Shown here one piece after another: positions 1-10,141 of a stretch of DNA of 64,000 nt (its first letter is position 1; each line of letters begins with the position of its first letter). Origin of the DNA: Tachypleus tridentatus. Taxonomy: Eukaryota > Arthropoda > Merostomata > Xiphosura > Limulidae. The notes under the pieces are model-generated. The model saw only the letters and a list, made by a program, of their open reading frames with translations. It was not told where the DNA came from and did no database searches. The stretch spans positions 58,892,107 through 58,956,106 of the forward strand of contig NC_134829.1 in assembly GCF_004210375.1 (NCBI RefSeq). The letters are read 5' to 3'. The translations under genes were made by a program, and so were the position numbers.

Positions 1-180
1 ATACAGCTTCGTTGGACTTCTTTGAACAACCATGTCGTAGTTTCTTTTCTGTTTATTTCTTACTATCATCCGCGTGGCATGACAGTAATTGGATGTCTCA
101 CCTTTTTAATTTATGCATGTATAAAAGGGAAACAACAATCTGTGCTTTAACAACATTTTTTCTCTCCAAAACACACTCCA

Positions 181-2038
181 GTAGTAATGATAATGAAGAA
201 ATCGAGTTGGATAGCTCACCAGTTGTGAATTACCCGACTGGTCGTGTCATTAAGTTTGAAGAGGATGAAAAACGTGTTATAGAAATAGTGAAGCCTAAAA
301 ATAGACCTTTCGGATTTTGTATTGCTAAGAAGAAGTTAAAGAACAGTAATGGTAAGCAGTCTCTTGTTTGTATCAGAATAGCGTTTCTTTTATTATTATT
401 ATTACAGTAAAAGATGACCTGGAGAGATCACCCATTTTAATCATTTACACCACTTTATGGTAGTGTGTTGTCTGTCTATAACTTAGTTACTAGACACTGA
501 AATGTTGTCATTTAAGAAACGCTTAACATTGCAATTTGTACTGCCGTGACGTTAGTGAATCGTGCACATGCCACGAATTATGAGAATAATAATACAATCT
601 GTAGGATACAACACATCATGTAGTCATAGTTTATATTTCGTTAAGGATAAGGCTGCTCTGAGTTGACCTAAGGTTTGGTTTTGGAGTCTGTTGCTGTCCT
701 GTGTGCTCTGCTATACGATTGCTTTCGCTTCATTGGAAAACACTTCAATAGTTTTGAGCCTGACTTGGCCCGATGGTTAACACATTGAAATCGTAATCCG
801 AGGGTTGCGAGTTCGAATCCCTGTCACACGAAACATACTCGTCCTTTCAGCCGTGGGTCTGTTATAACTGACGGTCAATCCCACTATTCGCTGGTAAAAG
901 AGTAGCTCAAGAGTTGGCTATGGGCGGTGATGACTAGCTGCCTTCCTTGTTGTATTACATTTTAAATTAGGAACGCCTAGCATAGATAGCTCATGTGAAG
1001 CTTTGTGCGAATTTCAAACACAAACAAACTTTATTGGTTTTACACTTTGCGCTTAATATGGTTTTAAAATAAAGTTTTAAAACAGTTAGGGTGAGCATAG
1101 GGCAGATAGACCTTTGTTAAGATTAAACGCGCACACACACAGATTCACTCCGAATTGTCGTAACAGATTGATTATTGTATGGCTTAGGATATTCTTCACT
1201 CAAAGCCACCTATGGAATAACTGCACATAGCAGTTCCAGGTTTTAAACTTATTAATAAGATAGAAGTTAATTACTCAATAAAACCGTTGTCCTTTTCAGC
1301 CTACTCCAGAGCAACATCCTGCCCATTTAACAGTTTCAATAGGTAAAAACAATTGTTCGATATGACCTAATATGTTGTTTTTCCTCCTGAAGTTAACAGC
1401 CAAGAACAAGTCCATAATTTGAGGGATAAGTAATGTAATAAATATACGAATTGAGCACAGTCAATGAGGACCAATTTGCTCAGAGCACGTTGTATTACCA
1501 ACAGTTTTATAACAGAGTCTAGAAAAAATTGCGTTATCATGCCTACATAGTTGTAAGTCGCTATTCCATGTGTCTTTCATTGATTTGTTGTTACTTTAAG
1601 GAATGTTTTTGTTGTGAAAAGAGAAGAGGAAGGATTTTAACTGGTTAACGCGATCTAAATATTCAAACATTTTCTTTTCTTATTCGGACAATATGTTTTC
1701 AAGCTATTTTGTATTCGTGTCTTACCTCATTAACATTGTTAAACAAAGCAAGTTAGCAATTCATAGACGAATTTTAGTAAAGAAGATTGACGCACTAAAT
1801 AGCAAAAATTACTACAAAGTGTACATATATGTATATATTTATTGTTTTAATGGTTTCAGGAGTTTTCGTTACTCGTATTCAAAATTTCGAAACATTTATT
1901 TCACTCACTGGAATTCTTGATCCCGGTGATGAAATTCTAGAAATAGATAGCGTTAGTGTCAGCCGAAAAAACATCAAAGAAATCAGAAATATGATAACAA
2001 ATACCGACAAAATACGGTTCACAACCCGGTCATTTTGA
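181..2038 (+). CDS. PDZ-domain protein, last two exons (partial gene)
   Basis: Two exons can be joined. The first is about 181-351, with acceptor CTCCAG just before it and donor GTAAGC after it. The second is 1860-2038, with acceptor TTTCAG and a TGA stop at 2036-2038. Both junctions are phase 1. The joined frame gives one PDZ domain: a carboxylate-binding loop reading RPFGFCIA, then GVFVTRI, TGILDPGDEILEID and a last strand ending IRFTTRSF. The protein stops right after the PDZ fold. The spacing and the TG(I/L)L..GDE(I/V)LE stretch remind me of Par-6-type PDZ domains, which act in cell polarity, but no CRIB or PB1 region is visible and earlier exons lie left of the window. I am confident of a PDZ domain and unsure of the orthologue. 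The 1.5-kb intron holds a SINE. An AATAAA at 2052-2057 lies only 14 bases after the stop, so the 3' UTR is very short. Confidence 0.72.
766..1028 (+). mobile_element. tRNA-derived SINE, forward, in PDZ-gene intron
   Basis: The tRNA-like head (GGCCCGATGGTTAACAC, then a B box read as GAGTTCGAATCCC) is followed by the body shared by the other SINE copies here: GACGGTCAATCCCACTATTC, AAAAGAGTAGC, GGTGATGACTAGCTGCC, and the tail TTTGTGCGAATTTCAAACA. It is full length and diverged. The SINE body is the best taxonomic clue in the window. Confidence 0.85.
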
Positions 2039-2051
2039 ATTTGGAAGGAGA

Positions 2052-2057
2052 AATAAA
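2052..2057 (+). terminator. Polyadenylation signal of the PDZ gene
   Basis: AATAAA lies just after the stop codon of the PDZ frame and is followed by AT-rich sequence. It is the first such hexamer downstream, and a further AATAAA-like site follows in the next 80 bases. Confidence 0.5.
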
Positions 2058-2177
2058 TACATTGTAAATAGTAATTTGTGTATTTATATATGTTATTTTT
2101 GTTGTTTAAAATTGTAAATTAATAAATTAAGAAAAGTGTAAATTGTATTGTTTATTTTATTAAATGTATTGCAAAAT

Positions 2178-2375
2178 GTTGTATTGGATTTTATTGTTCA
2201 AATGATGAAATAACACCAACAGAATTCAAGACAGATAATACAAAATTGTCTGCTGGATTTTATTGTTCAAATGATGAAACAACAGAAACAGAATTCAAGA
2301 CAGATAATACAAAATTGTCTGCTGGATTTTATTGTTCAAATGATGAAACAACAGAAACAGAATTCAAGACAGACT
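2178..2375 (+). repeat. 69-bp tandem repeat, about 2.8 units
   Basis: Three successive units contain GATTTTATTGTTCAAATGAT and AATTCAAGACAGA. The second and third are almost identical, and the first is more diverged. The 69-base unit is divisible by three, so one frame stays open through two units. It lies just past the PDZ gene's polyadenylation signal and is probably a minisatellite, not coding sequence. Confidence 0.8.
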
Positions 2376-4119
2376 TGCTACAGAGGAATCAATCCAGAAA
2401 GAGATATAATTTTATGAACAAAGCTTCACTGAATATAATCAATATATAATTAATACAATCAGTTTAAATCAGTAAGTTACCAGTTAATTAACTTTCCTTA
2501 CCATTCAATTAAATCATCCTAAAAAAGGATGATACTGTAGAATAATTGAAACGAACTCTTAAATATTAAATTAACTCAATAATGATTTTCGGTTACATGA
2601 TTACAATAAAATAATCTGGACATATTTCTTTTTAACAATTTATTAATTTTCTCACAACGTAGATTGTGCAGTATGACCTACACACAATGACACTCTATTC
2701 ACATAGTATTTTCGAAAAACATTAGTCAATCTCGGTTGTGTCATCTTCAAAACCAAATTAAAATAATTTAAAAATAATTAAAGCCAGTCGTTATCATTCA
2801 TACACTTTTCAAGCGTTTTATCTGAACTCTCATGTACTGCTTTTTCAACGTCTGAAGATAACCCATTCCAAAGGCCAACCAAACTCTTAAATAATTAAAA
2901 CTGCCTTAGCTGAAGATGATTCCTACCAGTACATAAGTTATACTTGTGTCCCCTAGTTCTGCTATTTTCGTTGGCAAATATGGAAAAAAAAACAAAACGA
3001 TTATGCAACAGCATCTCCACGTATGATAAAACAATATTTTCTTTTCTTTTAGTGTGCTTTAAAAAAGTCTGTACTCTTAATTTTTTAATTTACAGTCAAT
3101 CTTTTTTCATATTTTCATTTCTTGTTTCAACAACTTTTTGATCTTATGAATCTCGTGTAATACCAGTTAATTCAAATTTCTTAAATTTATGATGATTTTA
3201 ATAAATCTTATATCTTAAACTGTTGCAAGTCAACCTGTTTATTGTTTCCTTGTAGCTACCATTTTCATTCTGTAAGGAATATGTTTATCTTGAATATTGA
3301 AGAAATTACCTTTAAAAAAGTTTATACATGTGATCAGTGTCGCTAAATAACTCAGTTGACCAATTCAGAACAGATTATTCTTGTCGCATCCTTTCAATTT
3401 TTATTTTAAATTATGACCCTAATATCGTTGTCATTTATCTCTATTTGCAACAGAACATTTCACCTGATAGAGCACTTAGCATACGCATCCATACGTTCTC
3501 CAATTTCCATAATAATTTCTGTATTTGAAGTTAACAATAAATTTAACATAGCATTGTTTCAAAAGATTCATTGACTATTTCCTTATGAAGCTCAACAGTT
3601 TTAAAAAGCATTTCTCCCTCATGGTTTGACTTTAATATTACCCAATACATATGTTCCATCATGGTTTGACTTTAATATTACCCAATATATATGTTCCATC
3701 ATGGTTTGACTTTAATATTACCCAATACATATGTTCCCTCATGGTTTCATTAAGAGCTGAAATCTTAATCTGATTCTAAAGATTCTCACTAACTTCATCA
3801 GTGCAATTGTGGTTTTTAAGAAATTCCCACTAAAAGGCCTTTCTTTTATATCCACTAATAACAACCAAAATCAATTTTATCTTCACACTGATATCCTTAA
3901 TTTGACCATATATTACCATTAGGCATATCTTTTAAAAAACGCACTTTATTGTTGAATGAAAAGCGTCGTATGCAACAGACATGTCGAAATTGAAGTGGTT
4001 TGAATATTATTGCTATACATTATTCTAATTGTTGAAAGTTTTCATGGGACTAGATATAGTATTATAAATATAATATGTTTAACATTTATTTCACACGATA
4101 AGTACATTAATATAATCTC
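2376..4119. other. Intergenic AT-rich DNA
   Basis: Apart from the 40-bp tandem array at 3619-3747, I see no coding signal, splice structure or known repeat here. Open frames are short and AT-driven. Confidence 0.5.
3619..3747 (+). repeat. 40-bp tandem repeat, 3.2 units
   Basis: Units start at 3619, 3659 and 3699, with a partial fourth. Each reads TCATGGTTTGACTTTAATAT, then a CCCAATA-like part and ATATGTTCC. Units differ at one or two positions, so the array is young. There is no spacer variation, so it is not a CRISPR-like array. Confidence 0.85.
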
Positions 4120-4637
4120 TCATTCCCAGCTTGATGTAAAAGTTTGAGTCTTCTTGCTGAACGTGATGTTGATATTTGTTGCGGTTGATACGTCTGCAGT
4201 CTTAACGAGCGTGGGTTGAGCTTGGCAGGATGCTGTCTTCTTTGGTTTGAGTCGCTGCTGAAAGGTAACGTCTACGTAGGTCGGAGTATCCCTGTCTTTC
4301 TTCTTAGCATTAATTAAAGTATTCCTGCTTGCATCAGAGATAATTGGCATACATGAAGATAAGAAGCTTACTGGAATAGAAGTACCATGATTGACGGACT
4401 TGACATTTTGAAGATTAGTTGATCGATGTTGGGAGCGTTCGGCACTAAAGTGAAAATACTGTAGGATACATCCGTGTTTAAGTATAAAATCAGCTACCTG
4501 TTTGTCTTCGGTCACAACTTTAACAAAGTTAGTTGGCAATGCCGTGGTCTTGGAATGAATTCTGTGAGCAGCATGGAGTTGCGTGAAAGTTATTGTTTCC
4601 AGAGAATGTCGAATTCCAGCAGGAGTTAAGACAAATG
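4120..4637 (-). CDS. Unrecognised open reading frame, possible exon
   Basis: On the minus strand one frame is open for about 170 codons. It runs from just after an in-frame TAA near 4647 down to a stop at 4120. The 139-codon part below 4539 has no convincing ATG start, which suggests an internal or last exon rather than a whole gene. The product is Ser/Thr/Lys-rich towards its C terminus, with no transmembrane segment and no domain I can name. Base composition is clearly less AT-rich than the flanks, which favours coding or a transposon remnant over chance. It sits close to the Tigger element at 5010 but shows no resemblance to pogo transposases. I cannot assign a function. Confidence 0.3.
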
Positions 4638-4676
4638 AACGTTCTTAATAAATATCGAATACAAGCAACGTGAACT

Positions 4677-4871
4677 TCAGGCAGGAGAGCATTGAACGTT
4701 AATATCTACTTTCCATGGTTTACATACATATGCATGGTCCTGGAGTGTTGAAAGCTGCAGTAACATGCCTCCTCGCTGAAGAATTTTGGTTTTTCTAGGG
4801 TCAACTGAGACGCTAGGATTGAACTGATCGATGAAGACAACATGGCAGCGATGACTTCTCACGTCTAAACA
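4677..4871 (-). CDS. Unrecognised open frame upstream of the 4120-4637 frame
   Basis: A minus-strand frame of about 64 codons includes VFIDQFNPSVSVDP and KPWKVDINVQC. It shares the higher GC of the frame at 4120-4637 and would lie just upstream of it. I tried GTAGAT and GTATGT as donors with the AG near 4640 as acceptor. Neither gave a consistent phase without a stop, so I do not claim that the two are exons of one gene. Confidence 0.2.
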   Translation of the reverse strand, partial: CLDVRSHRCHVVFIDQFNPSVSVDPRKTKILQRGGMLLQLSTLQDHAYVCKPWKVDINVQCSPA

Positions 4872-5009
4872 CTTCAGCTACTTGTCGAAGAATGAAACGA
4901 GGTTATTGATGTCAATTCGTCTCTGCATTTATACGCTTCTAACGGTAAACTAACACGTTATGTGATTAGTCTTATTCTTGACAGGTACAAAACTACAGAA
5001 TGGAATACA

Positions 5010-6134
5010 CAGGAATACCTCGTACAGGGCGGTTAATGCGTGGAAACACAACCGCATTGATTTAATCAGCATTGAACGGGGAATAGTTTCAACAGGAAAA
5101 ATAACGATACGTGGGTATCATAAGGGATTTTTCATAGTAGAAATAATTAAGCCTGATTAGTTAGAAAAATAGAAATAGTTATGAGGTAAAATAAAAGCGA
5201 TATTAATTTGTAAACTTTTGAATTTTTTGTAATTTTGAAAAAATAAAAAAAATTAAAATGTTACTGATTAAAGAAAATCTATCTCTTCTTGGTTGCACCA
5301 TTTTCTTTTTCTTTATTTCAATTCTCGGTAACATCGAATGACATTTTATAACCGCACTCCAGGTCTGAATCATGATTAAGTATGTAGCAGTTTCCACTGC
5401 CCGAAACATTGTTTCAAGTTCCAGTAAGATAAATCATTCTTCCTGCTCTTCACTAGCACCTTCGTTACACTCTGGACTTTCTTCTTCTTTCTGATATGCC
5501 CGATCTTGGTCTAAATTAAAGAGCGTATCATTGTCGAGAGTTTGAGAATGTGCGTAAATGCACTCTCGGACATTAGCCACGACCAAAGACTCGAAATAAA
5601 TAGTGTGTCCAATTTAGATGACGTCTTCGGAAACATCCCTAATTTCGGACTCAAAGCCGAAGGAATGACTTGCGCCATCAGGCAAAACGTGCTTCCACGT
5701 CGCTCTCGTGTTACTCTTGCTAACTTGGAACCATGCTTCGTTGATGTTTGCGACAGCACTTCTGATGTAATTTTTCCAGAATTCAGTCATAGATAGTGCA
5801 GCTTCTCTAGTTGTAGCCTTTCTTGCTTGAGAAAATGTTCGCTTAAAATAATTAGCTTTAAACGTCGCAATGACACCTTGATCCGTTGGTTGCAGTGGAC
5901 ATGTTCTATTGAATGGAAAAAAAGTGAATTTTGAGATTTTCGTAAAAGTCACAATGTCCCGTTAGACGGCTTGGTGCATTACCTAATAAAAACAAAGCTT
6001 TAAAGTCCAAGTTGTTTGTTTTCTTTGCAGTAATGTTCAGCTGTTGGACAAAATTAGCTTTTTCACCAGTCATCAAACAAAGTTTTCGTAATTCATACTT
6101 TTTTATTTGATCGCCAAACAAGTGAAAGGGTCTT
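5010..6134 (-). mobile_element. Tigger/pogo-type DNA transposon, 3' part (copy 1)
   Basis: Minus-strand frames give pogo/Tigger transposase pieces, including LQPTDQGVIATFKANYF, the familiar block after the second catalytic Asp, and FWKNY followed by NINEAW. The frames at 5614-5952 and 5906-6134 overlap out of phase, so the transposase is frameshifted. The plus-strand left end, near CAGGAATACCTCGTACAGGG, resembles a Tigger inverted terminus. The element stops abruptly at 6134, where the 14.4-kb transposon begins. Its missing 5' part resumes at 20501, as shown by colinearity with the Tigger copy at 35866-37345. Confidence 0.8.
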
Positions 6135-6520
6135 CCTAGCACGCAAGGTGACGTTGAATAAACGTTGAAATGAGGTTGGAAAGGTTGAAGAATGGTTGAG
6201 GTTGGATACTCAACGTCTAACCAACGTTGAGAATTGGTTGTATGGCCAACCATGCTAACTGCGTTGAGAGTGTAACGTTGATTAAACGTCGGAACAACGT
6301 CTGAATATTGACGTAGCCAATGGCGTTGAATATACGACATATAATCAACGTTGAGGACTTGTGGTATGGCCAACCATTGCAGTTACGTGGAGCGACAGAC
6401 GTTGATTCATCGTTGCATCAAAGACAAATTATCCACGTGAAAAAACACGACATTTATTCAATGTTGAGAACATGTAGTTTTGCTAAACGTTCAAATATCG
6501 TTGAGTGACAGACGTCAGGG
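6135..6520. repeat. Left terminal and subterminal AACGTTGA array
   Basis: After the terminal CCTAGCACGCAA, this stretch carries about a dozen exact or one-off copies of (A/C)AACGTTGA in both orientations, including CCAACGTTGAG, AATCAACGTTGAGG and GTAACGTTGATT. The palindromic core AACGTT recurs at irregular spacing. In EnSpm-type elements such arrays are where the element's DNA-binding protein acts. That role is known for plant En/Spm and inferred here. Confidence 0.8.
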
Positions 6521-6833
6521 GCGTAGCTAGAGAGTTATGAAAGTATATACGGTGTAGGGAGAGCCCCGCCTACCCACCCACCCAACAACAAAATTTTACG
6601 TGCAGACAGTTTCATAAACTGTAGGCCTATATGAAAACTTGGAATTCAACCGTGAATTACTTAAATTACCATGTAATTTTCGAGTGACAGGCCTTAAGCG
6701 TTTAATTTTTATCTATTTATGTTTAAAACTTTCTGACGACTTTCTTTTACATGTAATGCCGATTTGCGAAAAAAATAATCACCACTGCTGCAAAACCAAA
6801 AATGTCATCATTAAAAGTTCTTCTTTCACTGAA

Positions 6834-7011
6834 CAGTGGCGAATCCAGGGGGGGGGTAGGGGTTTAAACCCCTTGCCGGAAAAAATTACCTTTTTTTGCA
6901 GTATATTTCGTGAATTTCTAGTGCTAACCCCCCCCTCGGGGCCTTGTTCATAGGGTTTCTTCAGGTCCCATAGTCTGAACCCCCCTTTCCAAAATCCTAG
7001 ATCCGCCCCTG
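6834..7011. mobile_element. hAT-like MITE nested in the transposon
   Basis: The ends are CAGTGGCGAATCC and GGATCTAGG-type (other strand GATCCGCCCCTG). A perfect 5-bp direct repeat CTGAA flanks it at 6829-6833 and 7012-7016. It is 178 bp with no coding capacity. The CAG...CTG termini fit hAT-type elements, and 5-bp duplications are known for some hAT groups. Confidence 0.7.
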
Positions 7012-7141
7012 CTGAAAGATCACTTTTTCACATAAACTAAGTATGAAGTTGAATTCAGAAACTAGTAGTATATACATATATATTGATCACATCCTTTAAA
7101 TATAGTCAAGTAGAGATACAACGCATCAATATGAACACTTT

Positions 7142-7370
7142 CAGGGACGTATATTACCATTAAACCATGTATATAGACAAAAGTTGCGAGGGCGCGAAAG
7201 ACCCGGGGGGTAGGATATTAAAAATTTTCCAAAATTACATTATAAATGGGCTAAATTTAAACATATTGAAGCTTAGGAGAATGAAATTTATAGGACTGAA
7301 ATTATAAGATATATAATTCTGGACAGCCTTTGATGTTAAGGCAAATGCCTAATGGTAATATACGCCCCTG
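7142..7370. mobile_element. Second hAT-like MITE with 5-bp target duplication
   Basis: The inverted ends are CAGGGACGTATATTACCATT and, at the right, AATGGTAATATACGCCCCTG. The 5-bp direct repeat ACTTT flanks it at 7137-7141 and 7371-7375. It is 229 bp and non-coding, with different inner sequence from the MITE at 6834. Confidence 0.75.
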
Positions 7371-8359
7371 ACTTTGAAAAATGATACTGTAAGGAAAGTC
7401 AAAATGCTTTCAATGCTCTCTTCCTTAAAGAGCCATTGTTGTACACTATCAGTACAGACAATAATGCTGATTGTACTTCATCGTACGGGCAAATAGGAAC
7501 ATAGGAACTATCTTAGGGCAGATGACTGCAGAGACAGGGATGAATCTGTGGCTGGAGCAATCTATTATGACGAAACGGTAAAGATGCGAAGGAAAAATTT
7601 TGGAAAATGACCTTGTTTTGCCATTTCTCCCAAACTTCTATGTTGGTAATTGATCTCTCCCCTCCCCTGACGGTTTTTTCATCTGACCATCACCAGACGG
7701 GTGCAGAGGGTTATCTATTTTCAAAGTGACTAACAGAATGGGTGGTTAAAATAGCAAACATCATACTCGGTTTTGGAAATCTCCCAAGACTGCTGTCAGA
7801 CATAAATTTTCATTATTAAACTGATCGCAGAAAATTGTGGAATGTTGGCCGGAATATTTTGATCAGATAAAATTAATGATTTTTTACAATGACAACTATT
7901 TAAATTAAAAGTTTCTAGAAACTTAACATCAAACACGATGCCAACACACATTGAAGATCGAAGATTTGGAATCTTTACTGCAGTGCATGGTATTTTGAAA
8001 GAAAAGTATTTCTGTACAGAATTTCACCAAAATCTATTATACAGGCAAGTATTTCCATTCAATAATGAACGAACGATATAGAATAGGGCAGCCTAAAATA
8101 CTACCTTTTTTTTTGCTTGTCCAACCTGCGTCAGGGGGAGAGTCCCCCCAACCAAACTCCGCCGCCTATAACAATGATGCTAAAAGGCACAGGATAGGCC
8201 TAATTCTATATAGGGACTACCCTAGCCAATAATAATTATTATAGTCTTTATTTGTCGATAAATTGAAGTTGGTTGCAGGATTGATATCCCCTTCCCATAT
8301 GATAGACAATTTGTCATGCATGCATAATCGCGAGGGTAGATCTACCAATTTAAAGTTTT

Positions 8360-8753
8360 CATAGGCGGCGGAGCAGGGGGGGCCAGGGTGGTCCTGGCGC
8401 CCCCAACATTCCATGGTCAATATATAAATTTTGTGTTATCTTGCTCCTTTAGCTTGCTAGGACGCAATTTTTTCCTTCGGCGCGGATTTATATGATTTTC
8501 CTTGTCTACCTGGATGGTAAACATGCGTTGCCAGCATGTGTAAATTGTTAATGCTCTTTCGGTATTATTCACAGGTGTGTGAGACAAAACAAAAGACCCT
8601 TTTCTATATATCACTTCCCATTTACATATATTTATGAACACGATTTAACGTCAAGCATGAGACCTTGTGGGATTGGGGACTTTTTTTTTGCTCATCGCAT
8701 CCGAGCGTAGAGGTTGCACCCCCCCCCAAAAAAATTTCGCTCCGCCGCCTATG
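8360..8753. mobile_element. Third nested MITE, CATAGGCGGCGGAG ends
   Basis: CATAGGCGGCGGAGC opens the element and GCTCCGCCGCCTATG closes it as a perfect inverted repeat. The 5-bp direct repeat GTTTT flanks both sides. A lone CTCCGCCGCCTAT end near 8157 suggests a second, partial copy. The element has no coding capacity. The frames that cross it are chance frames. Confidence 0.75.
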
Positions 8754-9060
8754 GTTTTCAAACATAATTTTGCGTATACCTTTATCGTTCCTACTTGCAT
8801 TGGTATACGTGGACGCCTTTGCATTTGACAACCGCGGCATGGTTCCCGCGCCCGCCACTATAGATCGCCGTGCGTGCAAACGTGACACATTTGGTATTTC
8901 GCATCACGATCTGTTTAGACTTAGTTTGGCCTTGTGCAGTCCAGCTCGTGTCTACAGGCTGAGCGCGGGGTGCACCAAAGCGATGCGGGTGGTTATCTGA
9001 TATCGCTGACCTACTAGTATCGCGCGCAAACCGTTGATAGCCTTTGTGTTAGCTGCGTGG
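8754..9060 (+). promoter_or_regulatory. GC/CpG-richer stretch upstream of the transposase, possible promoter
   Basis: Between the third MITE and about 9060 the sequence is notably richer in CpG than its surroundings, for example ACCGCGGCATGG, CCCGCGCCCGCC and TATCGCGCGCAAACC. It lies upstream of both transposon genes on their strand. A chance open frame spans it. A promoter role is inferred from composition and position only. No TATA box or start site stands out. From 9060 to 10140 I see nothing recognisable. Confidence 0.3.
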
Positions 9061-10141
9061 TCACTTGCTGAAGGAGACATTGCTCGTTAAGCACGTTCAG
9101 TACTGCTACCGTTGCCATCAAAGAAACCTGATTTTAATTCCAAAGGTTACTAGTACCAGGTACGTTAGGTCCAGTGAAATTAAGTTTTGCCTTTGGATAT
9201 TTGAAGCATTGCTTGCAAGTTTTGTGTATCCATCTAATTGGATAGAAACGGTATTAGTCAAACTGCATGTTCAAATTGGTGATTGTTGAAATTCAAAAAG
9301 ATTGTGATTAAGGTTGTGGAAGATTGGTTTGATTAATCACAAACATCGATCTTGAAGCCATTTCCGAGACTTCAAACCTACCTAGGGGCCTATTTAATGT
9401 AGGATATGCCGATCTTCCGATTTCAGTTGATTTTTTCACAAACTTGAGAAGAAATTTCAGTACTTTTTTAATACTGGTACCGTAGCTCTCAAAAGGCTAC
9501 ATCATAGTAGTATTAGGCATTGTTAAATAATGTAGCATAAGAAGTTTCTGATTCTGGGAAAAATTTGCCAATCTACCCAAGGCTATAGAGTCTATCTAAT
9601 TTGTACTGGCTCTCTGCTTGGTTCCAGTTGCTTACTCCTGTGGGCATTGTTTTCCTCCCTCTTCAATTTGCACTGTTGTAGGCCTTTATTGTTATTGAAA
9701 CATACAGAGCATCTTATTAATAGACACCCAAAGTAATTTTTTCGCTATATCTAATTGTTAGCTTAGATAGTTATTGTTACAAGTAGTTTTCTAAAGTTTC
9801 AAATTAATGGTATAATAGACTTGCTGTCACAGCTGTGAAGGGCAACAGGACATTAGTTTAATGGACTTAAATGCTTAATATTACCATAATTTTGGCCATT
9901 TTGCCCTGTGACTATGTGATCACTACAAATTCAGGGTCAGGGTTCCCATACCTCCTATTTCTGGAGTTCCTTAAAATTTGGCTGCATCCTTGCACATCTT
10001 GAAATTTGCAATTTCTTCCTGCTGCACAAAGAAAAAGTATTTAACCTTTGAATTAGAACCATTTAGTGAAGATCAATTGAAATATTTCAGTCCATTTTAA
10101 ATTCCTTATTAATCATAGGACTGTCATGAAATACAGAAACC

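Noticed and set aside
3619-3747. Possible CRISPR-like repeat array
   Set aside because: The units are contiguous, without unique spacers, in a eukaryotic genome. It is a minisatellite.
4120-4862. Joining the two minus-strand frames as exons of one gene
   Set aside because: The plausible donors and the acceptor near 4640 give a wrong phase or an immediate stop.
8665-9000. A 111-codon open frame in the GC-richer part of the left arm
   Set aside because: It begins inside the end of a MITE, has no domain, and the open frame is explained by low stop density in CpG-rich DNA.
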